A stretch of DNA of 64,000 bases from Tachypleus tridentatus (taxonomy: Eukaryota > Arthropoda > Merostomata > Xiphosura > Limulidae): assembly GCF_004210375.1 (NCBI RefSeq), contig NC_134831.1:41636035-41700034 (forward strand), in the 5' to 3' direction. The translations under genes were made by a program, and so were the position numbers. Below the pieces are notes generated by a model that was not told where the DNA came from, ran no database searches, and was given only the letters and a program-made list of their open reading frames with translations. Numbering within the stretch: position 1 is the first letter of the stretch; each line of letters starts with the position of its first letter. This document shows positions 30,415 to 43,599 of the stretch, in pieces.

Positions 30415-31680
30415 GGAATAAGCGAAAACGTTAAGTAATTAATTTGAAACCAGCAGAGGTAAAAAACAATTTGTAAGCAGCTATATTAGCTCACAATACT
30501 TGTAGTTAACGAAGTAACACATGTAACGAATTTAAAATTACCGCGGTAAACGTGGAGAATTACTGGACTCTCGGTCGTGAATGCTATTCACATGCGCCTT
30601 GTAAGATCTTATCTAACCTTTGCAAACAACAGCAAAAAACATTGTCATGCCACGCTTGATTTTTCGAAATAGCAAGGACTATAAAAGCCAAAATGCATTT
30701 ATCCAGATGGAGTATAGTTCCATTACTGTCTGCTCATTACGATTTTAGTAACGGGTGTACAAGAGGGCCGTGAAATCTTATAAGTGTAGCGAATGTTGGT
30801 ATAATAAGTCCCACGTAGTGTGGGATCACCTAGCCTAGAGCCAAATGTAAAAAAAATATCGTGAAAGTAAAAATACAGATTCAATTTTTAAACTTAAATC
30901 GTTTCTGAATTAAACTATTTTTATTATATAACCAACTTCTTTATGAATAAACAAACCTCTTTAATCAACAGAGGCTAAATTAAGAAATCAACAAATATTT
31001 TTTCTAGTTTTGTTATCTGTACGTTTCATTTTATACTTTCAGTACATACAGTATGTAGACTAACGACAGTATTAGGTTATACTTTTGTTGCTAAGCAGCA
31101 TGACAAAAAAGCTATTGTTGGATCGTAGTATCACAAAAACGCACCGGCTTTTCTATATGTTAGAAGTTCTTAATCTAACTGATTTTTAAACGTAAATAAA
31201 ATGACGATCCATATCTTCAGCATGTAACTTTCGTTAGCTCAGTATTTCGCTATTGCTGCTTCGTCAGTAACTATAGATATCCTTTAAGTTCGCTACTCCA
31301 GTTAAAGGTAAACTGTAACACTGTCATTCGTAAATCGAGCATTGAAGAATTCGATCGTGATTTTCATTTACGTTCATAGATATCTTTCGTAATAAATTCC
31401 AGTTTGCATTAACCAAAATTAAGAATAATAACTAATTTTTACCAATAATTATTCTACGAACACACTGCGAATTCATTTCACGAATGGTCTTAATTTTGAA
31501 TGACTCACAAAGAAATTTACCGACGTTTAACTGTCTCGACTGCACTTTTCTTGCCTCTTTGTTTGTCAAGCTTGATTTCGCAGAATGTATTTATTTCAGT
31601 TATCTATGAAACGTGAGGTTGTTAAAGTAGGGATAGTAGACAGGTCCTCCCATTCTTGACGGGCTATACTCTAGTGTATA
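30415..31680. other. No recognised feature
   Basis: AT-rich, CpG-bearing sequence. Nothing coding or repetitive was recognised. Confidence 0.5.
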
Positions 31681-31790
31681 AATACTTGTGTGTTTTAATG
31701 CAAAACTACACAATAGGCTATCTTCATTCAGTCCACTTCGGATTTAAGCGTTGTAAGTCCATAAACTTGCAACTGACCCTCTTGGGACAA
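31681..31790 (-). repeat. SINE-B copy
   Basis: Contains aaaactacacaataggctat, then gatttaagcgttgtaagtcc and ataaacttgcaactgaccc, the reverse of the SINE-B head. Confidence 0.65.
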
Positions 31791-32869
31791 TCTTAATAAC
31801 TTGAAAATTAGGTAAATCGAATATAAATATTAGATCTGGCAAGTTATGGAATAAGTAATTTACATTTTTCTTTTATTAGTTGCCTTATGCATCTAAAATA
31901 GTATAGATTACCATTGCTTACTGGCGTCACAGATCCTTTTGACTTTATGATACAAGCCTTCTTTGAAAGTTCTACACAGTAAGTTACAAAGCCATTATAT
32001 ATACATGTGTGTGTGTATGGCTTTCTTTCCTTTTTGTAATATATGAAAGCAAATTAAAGTGTTGTAATGCACTTTATGTATTGAAGACGCTAGACTCTTC
32101 ATGCTATTTACAAAGTTTTCATTATTTTATTTTTACGTTGCTTCAAATACTCGGTAGATGACGCCTGTGTTCGTTGAAAAGGAATTAGTATGTCTGCGTT
32201 TTGTTTCTAAAGTAGGTGGCAATGCGCATGACCTTCCTAACAAATCAGATACACTTTATCATTTGATCTAAACATTTTGACATCTGTATAGGTTGAATGA
32301 CGTGTTGCTGTAAGATATCATTTATATCCTGGTATATGTATAATGCTTTATTCCGTAGTAATTCGGAGACTAGTACAGTATATATTTTCAAATAAAATTA
32401 AAAGTAAATTTATAACGATGCGAAATTTTATAAATTGTAGATGTTTATGCAGTTGAAATCACAGTTGATCATTAATAAGACGGACTGAACTAAAAAGAAC
32501 GACTTGTAAATATATCTTGCAGTTAAGCAAAATATATTCAATAAAATTATCTAGCAAATGCATTTGTCAAGGCATTCGCTAATCTCTTGAAATGCCTTTC
32601 TTTTAAATACATTCGCTTGATTTTTCCATTTAAAATCAGTTTTTTTTCAGTGAATAAAGACATTCACTGAAATCACAGAATTTCTGATCAGAAGAATTCG
32701 AGAAGGACAAAACGACCAAGAAGGCGAATGAAATCGTATGTCCAGACTTTTAATCTCTCTCCAATGTTAAAAGAACTATAAATCACTTTCTTTAAGTATA
32801 GTAGCCAATAACTTGATTCAAGCTTGATAAATTGTTTTTTTAAATCTCAAACTAAAACTATTCTACCAG

Positions 32870-34330
32870 GTATTTACTCTGATGCTGTTCTATCTTAAAG
32901 TGCCACCAAAGCCTACTTTGACGCCAATACTGCTTGAAATAAATGTCATTGTATCTGTAAGATAACTGTAACCGGACTTTTAAACCATACCATCCACTCA
33001 ACTAAACTTTAAGAAAAACCAAATTTAAAGCCAGCCTTTATCATTCAGATATTTAACAAGCCATTTCTTAAAGTAACTTAAATTTACTACATCCGCCTTA
33101 TCTGAAGACAATTCTTTCTAATGATCAACCACCCTGTGAGAAAAATAAAACTGTCTTAGCTGAAAATGACTCCTGCCCTGCCAAACTATATATTTTTGTC
33201 CCCTAATGCATCATTCACTACGAAAAATATTGAGCATCGACACTATCAATTCCTTTAACAGTCTTCATCGGCCCCTTCAGACCTCAGCTACCCCTTAATT
33301 TTGTATTCAAAAGAAACCAATTTCAGAGACGACAACCTTCCCATCTCAGGTACAATTCTAGTAACCATCATCTAAACCTTTTCCAACAATTAAATATCCT
33401 TCATAAAATAAAGAAGCCAAAGCTGAACACAGCACTACAAGTGAGGATTAACCTGTGAGTTATACAATAAAATCGTAACTGTTTAGACTTGTGTTCAATG
33501 CTTCTGTAGACAAACCTAAGATCACATTTGCTTAGATGGCTTAAAATTCTGATCATCTACAATATCAAGATAATATTCTTCCATAACATTATTAAAGTTA
33601 TTACTATTAAAACGATACTTGTAATTCAAATTATAATAGCCCACATACATTGCATTTATTATAATTAAAAGCCATTTACCGTTTATTTGCCCATCTCGTT
33701 AAAAGGAGCAATGCTTTTAAGACTTAGCCCTGAGATACTTCGCTTGTTACACTAATCCGGTTTGACCTAACTTCATTTATAACATGCTTTCTTCCATCCA
33801 GTCAGTTTTCTATTCCATTAGTCAGCTTAACCCTACACCTACAGAGGTTTTGAATATAGCACTTTGTCAAAGACTTTCTAAAAATCAGGTGCACCAAATC
33901 CACATATTTATCCTCATCAGTATAAGCAGTAACTTCTTTAAAAAATGCCAAACGATCAACTATGGAATTATTGTTTCCCTTTTTGAAACAATGAGGTCTA
34001 TCTAACCTAATTCTAAACTTTGTTAGCTGACTTTTCAAAGCATATTTTATCAGAGTTTTAGACACTACAGATGTAAGACAAAGTGGGATGATTTTTATTA
34101 CCTTCTTTGAAAAGATAGCATCGCCCATCCTTCACCATTTGCCTAATATTCAAGGACTTGAAAAGAATAGTAATAGATCGCTTATATATTCAGTCCTTAA
34201 CCTGCTTTAAAATCCTTGAAGAAATATTATGTGGTCCAGAAGTGATATCATTTTTATAGTTCCCAAGTTTTTATTAACAAGCTCATTGTTTCCACCTGGC
34301 TACTGTTTAAGATGACACTAATTCAGAGCT
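32870..34330 (-). mobile_element. CR1-like LINE remnant
   Basis: On the - strand, 34128-33802 reads CLTSVVSKTL, then FFKEVTAYTDEDKYVDLVHL (the RT region SCLTNLLTFFEEVT, DVVYLDF, degraded). Further along are a degraded VTSGVPQG block (about 33750), a C-terminal region (MKTVKGIDSV, about 33260; FFSQ, about 33140) and a 3' end at about 32900. There are many stops, and the catalytic Asp is replaced (LVHLIF). It belongs to the same clade as the copy at 7190 but is a separate, differently decayed copy. Confidence 0.75.
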
Positions 34331-37282
34331 TGTTACTTAGCGTAATGTAACTTCACGTAACTTTTGCCAGACAAACAAGAGGCAATTCTTGTTTACATCC
34401 GAAGAAAGAACTTAAAGAAGAACCACTTTCTGTGAAATTAATCGAGTGTATTTTTTATAATTTATTGTTTCAACTTATAAAGTTCAGGTGGTTGTTCGAT
34501 CTGCAGCTGTGAACTATTCCAACACTAGTTCAGTGCATAGGCTTCATTAGTTTCCAAACGACTCGAAACAGAAATAAGAAAGAATAAAAAATTGTAAGTT
34601 ACAAACAAAATATTTTGGTTATTAAGATAATTTGTTGTTGTGTTGTGATCATTTTATGATACATAAAAAGACATAAATTAATTAAGTTGGCACATTTGAA
34701 CACTAATGTAGTACCAACCATTTAAGCCTGTACTAATATTTTATCATCTGGTACATTTGTTAACAACAAGTCTGTGGAATATAATAAACAAGATGACTGT
34801 ATATGGTCTAAGCACTGGTTGCTTCGCTTTTAGAGAAACTCTTACTAATGAATGTAAATATACATGAACAATCATTTGAACTCATCTGAAAATAATACTA
34901 GAACGGAAATTATTATTGGAGCTTCACTACTTACAGTGATTTGATCTGACCAATTACTGGACAGAACGACGCATCTCTTGATGGCGTAAAGTCTGAGCTT
35001 GGCACGTGCCTTCGACTTTAAAACGGAGTTGTTTAGTAATGAAATTGTTAATTATTGTAGATTAAAACGTGTAAAACACTTGTAGATACCTACTTACTCC
35101 ATGATACAAGTATAGCGCACGACGTTTTATCCTTCCATTTCAGAAAATTATACTAGGCACAGGCACTTAATCACCATCACTACTGTGTAATATAATTAAA
35201 ACAAGGGTGTCGTTCAGGCCGTACTCTTTACGAGAATAAGTATAACATTACATCTCTCACCAACGAAACGGTCTATTGGGTTACGTACCAAAACGCAAAG
35301 GGCAAGGTTTTTAAAATATTATATTTCCCTGACAGGAACAATAACACCCGTTATGGATAATAAAGAAAAACCTAATTGGTTTAGTTTCGGCCTATCATAA
35401 CCAAGTGTAACTAGGTAATACTGTGATCGCAGAGGTGAAGTGATTTCAAACACACACGGAGGCCTAATTAAAACACAAAAGTTAAGGCGTGTGTGTAAAT
35501 ATGTTTCGGTTTTCGTATTATATCTGCCTTACTGCTAATTAACTGTGCACGAGTAAGGATAAAGGGCTCAGATATTCTTGAACATAGCATGAAAAGTGTT
35601 ACAAATTAAATGCTTGAAATGGACGAAGCAATGAAATTACTACATTTAACACAAGCCTTCAATTTGCTTAACAGAGTGGGCTCAACGTAAGGAATTAAAA
35701 AGGGTGTTACGTTTACATGTTTTACGTCTTGTAAGATCCCAAGCCTCAGCATTATAGCTTCCATTAAAAGACACTAGAGGACGCGGTAGCAGTATCAGAA
35801 ATGAAGTGCATTCATGGTTATTAGTGTGTAGCGGATAAAACAGCCAAATTGTATTTTATGTTAAGTATGCAGAAAGATGAACGTATATCTGAATGAAATA
35901 CATATGTTTGGTGGAAATAATCGAAAGAAGTTAGATAAGTTATATATATATACACACACACATAGTGTTTAGAATTTATTTATTTATAGCAGCTAGATAT
36001 ATTGCTGATATAAACCGGTTTAACTTCCACGTGGTCAGGTAAAATGTTGTTGAAACCCGTATTTCTAAAGTTTTAATTAATAAGTTAGCTAGACGGCATT
36101 AAATTACTTTTAACATACATAAATCGTTCGGGAATACAGTGATCTAAAAATGAACGAAGCGTCTAGAAACAAGGCTACGTTGTAAATACGAGAATCGGCG
36201 AACATTGAGTCAGACTGCTTCAGTGAAGTATTTCAAACAGTATAAGTTATCAGGCATATTCACTTACATAATCGGCCAGTCATGCAGAGGTAAATTTATT
36301 TTTACGTTAGTTGTCGAATAATTAGCGCGGTATTACAAGAAACAAGTATCCGCCCTAAAGTTAGACGTTCTTATGAAAGGCATAATTTAGTATTTGAGAT
36401 GTTTATACGGAAGATAATTCAGAAGGTGTCACGTATTTATGTCTAACAGACATTCGGTGTATATGTTTTGAATAGGAATATTCTCTTTTCGTACTGCACG
36501 GGATGAGGTGGGGTTAGAAGTGACAATAACAAATAACAATCACTACAAACATGATTGTAAAGCGTATATTGTAATTTTTGTTGAAACGGATGTGTTTGAA
36601 AGTGTTTTCAATTTTCCATTCATTTGGTTCCAACCAGACTGGGGCCTAAGTAGCACGCAATCTATCCAAGCTTATTATAAAACTCAGTGGGTAGTGTAAG
36701 CTGTCACCTTTATTTTCTGTCTTAAGGGAGTTCCTACATTTCGATTTGTCATGGTTACCTGAGTTCTTGTTTTCTTTAGGCTTACTGAAAGTTTCTTCAA
36801 CAGTCATCACACAGTGTTCATCATAAGTACACTTAACCACTCTTCAGATACAACGTATTTGTAGGTAACTACGAAATTATTTCTACAAAATGACACCTGC
36901 TAAGATATTTGAAACTACTTTCTATTTGTGCACGAAATATCTCTTCAAAGGTACTTATTACTACTGCTACCAATTATTATTATCTATATTTTGTATGTAT
37001 TTTTGAGCATTGATAATTCAAAAAGCGAGAAGAGAAAACTATGAATAAAATTATCGGATTTCTATTTTAAACTAACGTTTTAAAGTATTCTACTGATAAG
37101 TAACTCTAGTTCGTTACAAACAAGGATAGCGGAGTCTCTACTCTGTTTCTGTTCGAAGCTGAAATTACTATGTTACATTAATCCGCTAATATTGTGTGTG
37201 TTGGTATTTGATGTTTACCTTCACTGACGAAACAAAAAGCAAATAAACAAAGTTTACAATACACGAACCTGTGACATCTATA
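34331..37282. other. About 3 kb without recognised features
   Basis: AT-rich sequence with normal CpG. It includes a small (ta)n(ca)n microsatellite at 35940-35963. ORF-like stretches (36508-36699 on the + strand, 36646-36840 on the - strand) show no domain and overlap each other. Confidence 0.5.
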
Positions 37283-37284
37283 TA

Positions 37285-37691
37285 TTAGGTTGAGGAATAA
37301 TTCGTGAGCGTTTTTAAATAATTTCATTCAAGCATTACATGCAAGACTATACAATACTTTAATGCATGAACACATTACACCCAAAACATTTATTATGATA
37401 CTTTATTTCATGTAATACCTAGGTATATAGTATGCATTGTTTTAAACGAAATTGCAAGAAATTAAATGCGAAAAGCAGATGGTGTCGAAAATGCTCGATT
37501 TTGTCCACTTGACATTCCATTTAATGAGCTGAAAATGAAAGCAAAAATTAAAGACATGTGAAAATCAAACACACCATCTATTAGAGCAAAAAATTATCTA
37601 CCAAATGACATGAAATATTTTGCGAAAGCGTTTCATTTATGAATATATTTTTTAACTTGAAAAAACGCTCACCAATTATTCCTCAACCCAA
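37285..37691 (+). mobile_element. Mariner-type MITE (407 bp) with TIRs and TA duplication
   Basis: Left end TTAGGTTGAGGAATAATTCG and right end (read inwards) TTGGGTTGAGGAATAATTGG, both continuing GTGAGCGTTTTT. The element is flanked by TA on both sides (37283-37284, 37692-37693). The TTAGGTTG start is typical of mariner transposons. The interior has short degraded open pieces but no transposase, so it is non-autonomous. Confidence 0.85.
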
Positions 37692-38165
37692 TATATTCCA
37701 AGGATGTTTATTATAATAAGTCACGTTGTAGGCTCCTGGTATCAGTTAGGCTTTCGATGTAGTCGTATTACTGAATGGTTATATACGCAGTGTCACGTAA
37801 TTCATGAAATGCACTTATCCCAAAATAACGGACTCAAACCTCCTGGAAAGTGTTTACTCAAATAAGAATCTGTTAAAGATTCCTAGTTTCCAGTTCTTGA
37901 CTCTTCTTACCTGTGTAATTGGCACTATCCCCCCAAAACACCAGCTCTAAATGATCATTTCAAAATATATTTCGTTATGCTTAAATGAGCAATATCAGGC
38001 TTTAAGGTAAACTGCTTAGAAGGCTGGGTCAAAGTAAGCATTGGCTACAAAGTTAAGCTCATATAAATTACGTTTTTCAGATAGAAAGAGTCAGAAGGTT
38101 AACAGATGAAATCAAGTGGTCATGGTTCACACCGTGTAAAAGAAAAAAAAATGTTCCGCATATTG

Positions 38166-38338
38166 GTTAATGGGTGCGCTATAAGAGAGACATTTAAATC
38201 TCACTATTCGATTAGAGAGTAGTAGCCCAAGAGAAGGCGGTAGGTGCTGTCGTCTAGCTGCCTTTCCTCTGATTTATCGGCTCGAAATTAGAAAAAAAAA
38301 TCTTTGTGTAGCTTTGCTCAAAATCTCTGAAACAAGCA
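38166..38338 (+). repeat. SINE-A-like fragment, divergent subfamily
   Basis: Contains gggtgcgctataagagagac, atttaaatctcactattcg, ggcggtaggtgctgtcgtct and tgtgtagctttgctc. It shares its departures from SINE-A with the fragment at 58255. Confidence 0.7.
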
Positions 38339-38389
38339 AAAATTGAACTATGTGAACAAATCCATAACTTAAGAACATAAACAACAATA

Positions 38390-38910
38390 AGAAGTCGCAA
38401 CTATCAGAGTCAATACTAAAGTAGAGGGGCCCGGCATGGCCAAGCGCGTAAGGCGCGCGACCCGAAAACCGAGGGTCGCGGGTTCGCGCCCGCGTCGCGC
38501 CAAACATTCTCGCCCTGCCAGCCGTGGGGGCGTTGTAATGTTACGGTCAATCCCACTTTTTGTTGGTAAAAGAGTTGCCCAAGAGTTGGCGGTGGGTGGT
38601 GATGACTAGCTGTCTTCCCTCTAGTCTTACACTGCTAAATTAGGGACGGCTAGCACAGATAGCCCTCGAGTAGCTTTGTGCGAAATTCCAAAACAAACAA
38701 ACAAACAAACTAAAGTAGATAAATTGTAGTCATGGCATCGCGACAAATGAAATCAATGCCAAAGTAAACTAGTTGTGGTGTTTCAAGTAGAGGGCGCTAG
38801 CATCAAATCAGACCAGTCGTGAAATTGTGATTAATGGAGCTAATACCAAAGTAGACCAGTTGTGGTAATGCAATTGAAAGGCACTAGTTTCAAACCAACC
38901 AATCTGTCAG
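38390..38910 (+). repeat. Local degenerate tandem repeat interrupted by SINE-A
   Basis: The words caatactaaagtag, atgccaaagtaaactagttg and aataccaaagtagaccagtt recur with gcgctagcatcaaat / ggcactagtttcaaa. There are roughly three copies of a unit of about 87 bp, and the SINE sits in the first. Confidence 0.5.
38428..38708 (+). repeat. SINE-A copy with 11-bp target duplication, CpG-rich head
   Basis: Complete head to tail, flanked by actaaagtaga at 38415-38425 and 38709-38719. The head has an unusually CpG-dense variant (ggcgcgcgacccgaaaaccg, gttcgcgcccgcgtcgcgcc), with the usual gactcgtaatc changed to gacccgaaaac. It was inserted into a small local tandem repeat. Confidence 0.96.
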
Positions 38911-39734
38911 TTGCAAGTAAATAGTTCTATAATAATGTACACTTGTCTTGATGTTATTACAATAGGATAATCATATTAAAATAGTTAATGTTTTGGAAAT
39001 GACAGTGGAGAACCACAAGGTTAAAATCCTGCTATTCTATGTGTAACGTTAGTTTAGATGCTGGCAACTACACTTTCCGAATATTTTTCCTGCTGTTGCT
39101 TTCTCTTCTACGTCGTATTCGCGCAGCTAACGTTATATTTAGAAAGTTGTATTGTACATTTATTCCCCTGTGTGTCTACCCTTATAGATGTGTTTATCAG
39201 TTAATATAATTAATGAAATAGATGTATTCGCAACTAGCGCTGCCATGAGTGGTCTATAGTAGTACTATATGTTAATGAAATGGTCAATAATTTCCATTTA
39301 ATAGTAAACCATACTGGTGATATATATATATTTAAGTTACCACTAGAGGCATTTTAAACTGAAATTTCAATTTTCTTTTTCTTTTAAGAATATCTTTATC
39401 TTACCTTCGTTAAAACCAGGAAAGCCGTAAATGTTTATATCGTGCCGTCTATTTCTATTAAACCCACCAGGTGCCCGTTTGAAACCACTGATAACTCAGT
39501 TTCACTTTGATAATTCTTTAGTTTATTACATCTGCACCGGTGTTATAGTAGATAAATTGTTAATCAAATTGAAATCAGCTACCGGTGTTTTATGTGGATA
39601 TCTCAAAGATTTCAGAGAATGCATTAGTATTCTGAAAAATATTAATAAAGTAATGATAAAGAAATAAAAAAAATACACCATAGTTGTGAATAGTAGATAT
39701 ATAATAACATTTATTTTATATTTATTAGGTTATC

Positions 39735-40014
39735 GGTCCTGCATGACCAGGTGATAAAGGTACTCGACTCGTAATCTGAGGATCGCGGGTTCGAATCCCC
39801 GTCACACCAAACATGCAAACATGCTCGCCCTTTTCAGTCGTGGGGGCGTTATAATGTTACGATAATTTCCACTATTCGTTGGTAAAAGAGTAACTCAAGA
39901 GTTGGCGGTTGGTGGTGATGACTAGCTGCCTTCCCTCTTGTCTTACACTTCTAAATTAGGGACGGCTAGCGCAGATAGCCCTCGAGTAGCTTTGCGCGAA
40001 ATTCAAAACAAACC
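39735..40014 (+). repeat. SINE-A copy, full length
   Basis: Head tcggtcctgcatgaccaggt, ctcgactcgtaatctgagg, B box ggttcgaatcc; ends attcaaaacaaacc. Flanks ttattaggttat (39722) and ttattggttat (40017) are a probable target duplication. A small internal duplication (aaacatgcaaacatgc) is present. Confidence 0.95.
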
Positions 40015-40341
40015 AATTATTGGTTATTTATTATTATTACAAAAAGGTTCACGTGTTTCTACTTACGTAATAAAAGTAAATAACGTTTGTCTTAAGTTTA
40101 AAACCTTAACGTTATTTGTCACAGCGAGTTTCAAGTAATTGTAATGATGTTTCTAGATTAACCTATTTATTCTAAAAGTTATTTTTTTGGACGATCAATT
40201 TTACTATTTCATAAGTAGAAAGATTATTTTTAATTACCTGTGGTGCCAATGTATTGTATCCGCGTGTGACGTATTCATGACGTCATATATGCACCCAGAG
40301 AATGGGGAAAAATAAATTTCTCTGTGATGGGAAACGGAGGT

Positions 40342-40605
40342 ATAAGTTTGTTTTGAATTTCGCGTAAAGCTACTTAAGGGCTATCTGCGCTAGCCGTCCC
40401 TAAGTTAACAGTGTAAGGGAAGGCAGCTAGTCACCCACTCATCGCCAACTCTTGGGCTATCTTTTACCAACGAATAGTGGGATTGACCTTCATATTATAA
40501 CGCCCCACGGCTGAAAGGGCGAGCATGTTTGGTGCGACGGGGATTCGAACCCGCGACCTTCAGATTACGAGTCGAACGACTTAACCCACCTGGCCATCTC
40601 GGGCC
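40342..40605 (-). repeat. SINE-A copy with perfect 11-bp target duplication
   Basis: Flanked by gaaacggaggt at 40331-40341 and 40606-40616. Complete from the tail (ttgttttgaatttcgcg) to the head (ggccatctcgggcc). Confidence 0.97.
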
Positions 40606-41033
40606 GAAACGGAGGTGAAACAGAAAAAACTGTGACCCCTATTGCAAATGTACATGCACAAAGAATAAAAATTTCGCGAAATTGGGGATTGCACATCGCA
40701 TAATAAAAAAACGTTTTTACAGTATCATGCAAGCAAGAGTTCCATCATAGTATGATACAAAATGTGAACCGTATTTATGTTTGTAACAGCCAGAGGCCAC
40801 TGTTAGGAACAATTTTTATGTAAATGCACTGCAGTTAGTGTTGATGGTGAACGGGGAAGAATTTGTTGAAAGTCATAATTACATAGCGAAACCTTATCGG
40901 TATGTGTCAAACAATTAGACTGTAATTCTATTAATATTAATTATCTTCAAATTAGTATTTTGAGTAATAATTGTAATTTTTAGTCTGTCAAGACATATAC
41001 ATGTGATATACAGTCACAAATTATTTCAAACCG

Positions 41034-41905
41034 TTATATACAACACGATTTTCTCATATGATATACGAGGTCTGTTTCACTGTGTCGGTATTTGGGTATT
41101 GATGTTAAATACCCAGGAGGGTCAGGTACAATTGACCTCTTCCTCCCTCCCGAACGATTATAGCGTCTGTCTTTAGGGTTTTTTTGGTTTTTTTTTTTTT
41201 TAAGATTTGGGCCAGAGTAAAAGTATAAGATCATACTCAGGTCCATTTCAGGGCTCAGTCCGTGCATGGACGAACAAGAAGTTTTTTTTGTTTGTTTTTT
41301 CCTTTTATTATTTCTCTTGTGTTTTTTTTCTTCATTTTTTATTTTTTTATTATTTTTTGTATTTTCATATATATATATTTTTTGTATTTTTCTCCTTTTT
41401 CTCGATAGAGAGAATGCTACTACTACTTGTAGTAACACACACACACACAGAAAAAAAGAAAGAAAGTAATAATAATAATTATTATTCAATACTTGAATAA
41501 TAATTCAAAAAGAGAAAAAAAATGATTAAAAAAAAGAAAATAATAATTATAATAATAAAAAGAAACAAGGACTAAGTGTCTAGTGCATAGTGGCCAGCTT
41601 GTGTTACATTTCTTAAATATATGTTAAAAGGGGAGAGGTATTTAGGACCATTTACATCATGTACGTGATATCTGTCGAGATCACACATTAAGTCATTTTT
41701 ATGCCAATTCTTATTGAAATATTTTAGAGAATTATGCAAGAGTCTTTCAGATATTGTATCTATGTTTGCATACTTGTGCATGAATGTGGTTGAGGTGTTA
41801 CGTGGTACTTTATATGCTGAAGTTAGTACTGAATTTTGTATACGTTGAAGTTTCTGTACATGTGTGGGTGCTATGTTAGGTATGAACCTATCAAGTATGA
41901 AGAGA
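41034..41905 (-). mobile_element. Jockey-like LINE 3' end with low-complexity tail region
   Basis: On the - strand, 41905-41572 reads VQKLQRIQNSVLTSAYKVPR, then MHKYANIDTISERLL and KNWHKNDLMCDLDRYHV, the end of a jockey/LINE ORF2 after the RT domain. It ends at the TAG near 41577. Downstream (41570-41034) follows an A/T-homopolymer-rich non-coding tail, including the words ggactgagccctgaaatgga and gtttcactgtgtcggtattt (strand mixed). Only the 3' end is kept. The ORF-like stretches here on both strands are low complexity. Confidence 0.7.
41160..41570. repeat. Low-complexity T/A-rich tract with (CA)n
   Basis: T-rich stretch 41279-41402, (ac)n at about 41437-41450, and AT/A-rich runs to 41565. 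It produces several spurious ORFs. Confidence 0.85.
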
Positions 41906-41949
41906 AGTAAACTAGTGAAATGTTGTTACACCAAACAATGCAATGGCGA

Positions 41950-42910
41950 AATAGCACGTAGGAAATAATGTAGAGTGCTTAATGACTGAAGACGATTTTA
42001 TTGCAATATTGGTCTGAGCAAGTTCATTAAAAAAATCCCTAAGGAAACAGGTCGCACTTGTGATAACCCACTTACGGACACCAAAACCTACTAAAACTAT
42101 AGCTATGGTCATTACAGCAGAACAAGTAGAAACGAGTGCAAGTGATGTTGGTCAATGGATGGATTGGCTAATTTCTACTGTTTGTCAAGACTTTTCATGT
42201 AAACTGCTTCATGCTCAAGCAGTGAAAGAAACAAGTCTAACCCAACGTGTTCATCTTGCCTTGCAGTTTTTCAGCAAATCTGAGAGTGAATGACCAATAA
42301 CCTGCTAATATCTTATGGAGTGATAAAGCACATTTTACCCTTTCTGGAAGTGTCGACACGTGAAACTGTATTACATGTTGGAAACTAATCCACATGCAAC
42401 TTTTCCTACACACCTTCATAATGACTAAGATAACATTCTGGTGTGGTTTCACAGCTGACTCTGTTACTGGACTGTACTTATTTAAAACTCCACCAGGTGG
42501 ACTTCAAACATGTATATCCAGTGCTAGACGATACCATGCAATACTCACCACAACTGTGATTATCACACTACATCAGTAACATGTGATAGACATTACGATT
42601 TTCATACAAGATGCTGCATGGTGATAACCAAATGAAACACTTCTTGTAGGAACGTTTTCAGGATAGAATTGTTTTTGATCACTTTTCCTGTGAATGGTTG
42701 CCTCGTTTACCGAAATTAATATCTTCTGGTTGTAGTTATACCGAAAGTCACGTGACTACCGTGGAACACATCGAACAGTTCCAGACCTCAATAATGCAAG
42801 TATCTAAAAAGTGTTCAAGAAATTAGATGAGACCCCTGTTGTTCCTGTAATATCCAATGTCACACGGATGAAAACTACACACTGGAGAAGCACATTCTGA
42901 AAAGCTGCTG
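41950..42910 (+). pseudogene. Fossil Tc1/mariner-like DDE transposase
   Basis: Pieces in order, in shifting frames: KETSLTQRVHLALQFF (about 42228), LWSDKAHFTLSGSVDT after one frame change (about 42313), TFWCGFTADSVTGLYLFKTP (about 42432), FIQDAA (about 42603), DRIVFDHFSCEWLPR (about 42665) and AHSEKLL (about 42890). The set SDEAHFTLSG, WCG, QDGA, HFE-LL is characteristic of a widespread arthropod transposase of the IS630/Tc1/mariner superfamily. The first and second catalytic positions remain readable, but stops and frameshifts make it inactive. Confidence 0.75.
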
Positions 42911-43179
42911 TAATTAATCATAAGGTCATAACAGTGCCTCTGGTGGTTACATGTGGCATTTGTATCCGCACGATACCCTTAACACTCCTGTGCAATTTCA
43001 CTATTTGTGAGACATGAGGCGGTGAGCTGTGGAACTTTCTTTACAATTACCCTGTACAATAACGATCAGAGTACTCACTAACGAACATATTCTAAATCAC
43101 AATAAACAATCACATATTGATTGAATTTCAAGATATTGGTTGTAAACGTGAATATGAACGCACGTGCCTTTTGGTAGTT

Positions 43180-43262
43180 CACCAGTAATTCTGAGAGCTT
43201 ATAACGATAAAAATCAGGTTTCGATACCCGCGACAGACGCAGCTATTGTGTTGCTTTTCGAT
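43180..43262 (+). repeat. SINE-B fragment
   Basis: Contains gagagcttataacgataaaa and aggtttcgatacccgcgaca, the head of SINE-B. Confidence 0.55.
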
Positions 43263-43439
43263 TAAAATAAATAAAAAATTGACAGATACAAATATATTTT
43301 TAGTTTTTCAATTGAAACTATTTATCGTATTAATATAGATTTTATTGTATAACTGGAATTAATTGTTTGAATTTGGCGCGACGACTTTATCAATACATTT
43401 GAAAGTCTGAATTCTTAATTCGCGCTTGTCGTTTCTAAT

Positions 43440-43565
43440 ATTTAATAGAGAAGACTGATTAGAGGGAAGGCAGTAGTCACAAGCATTCAGTATCGACTCT
43501 TGTTTAACCGAATAGCGGAATTTGACTGTCTCCCTGATAACACACCCACGACCCCAAAGTGCGGT
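43440..43565 (-). repeat. Diverged SINE-A-like fragment
   Basis: Contains gattagagggaaggcagtag, atcgactcttg and aatagcggaatttgac in SINE-A order on the - strand. Confidence 0.55.
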
Positions 43566-43599
43566 TTTTAAAGTTTATTTCAAGCGACAACGAGATGTG

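Noticed and set aside
41034..41500. Lys/Asn- and Phe-rich ORFs on both strands
   Set aside because: Products of A/T homopolymers and microsatellites in a LINE tail.
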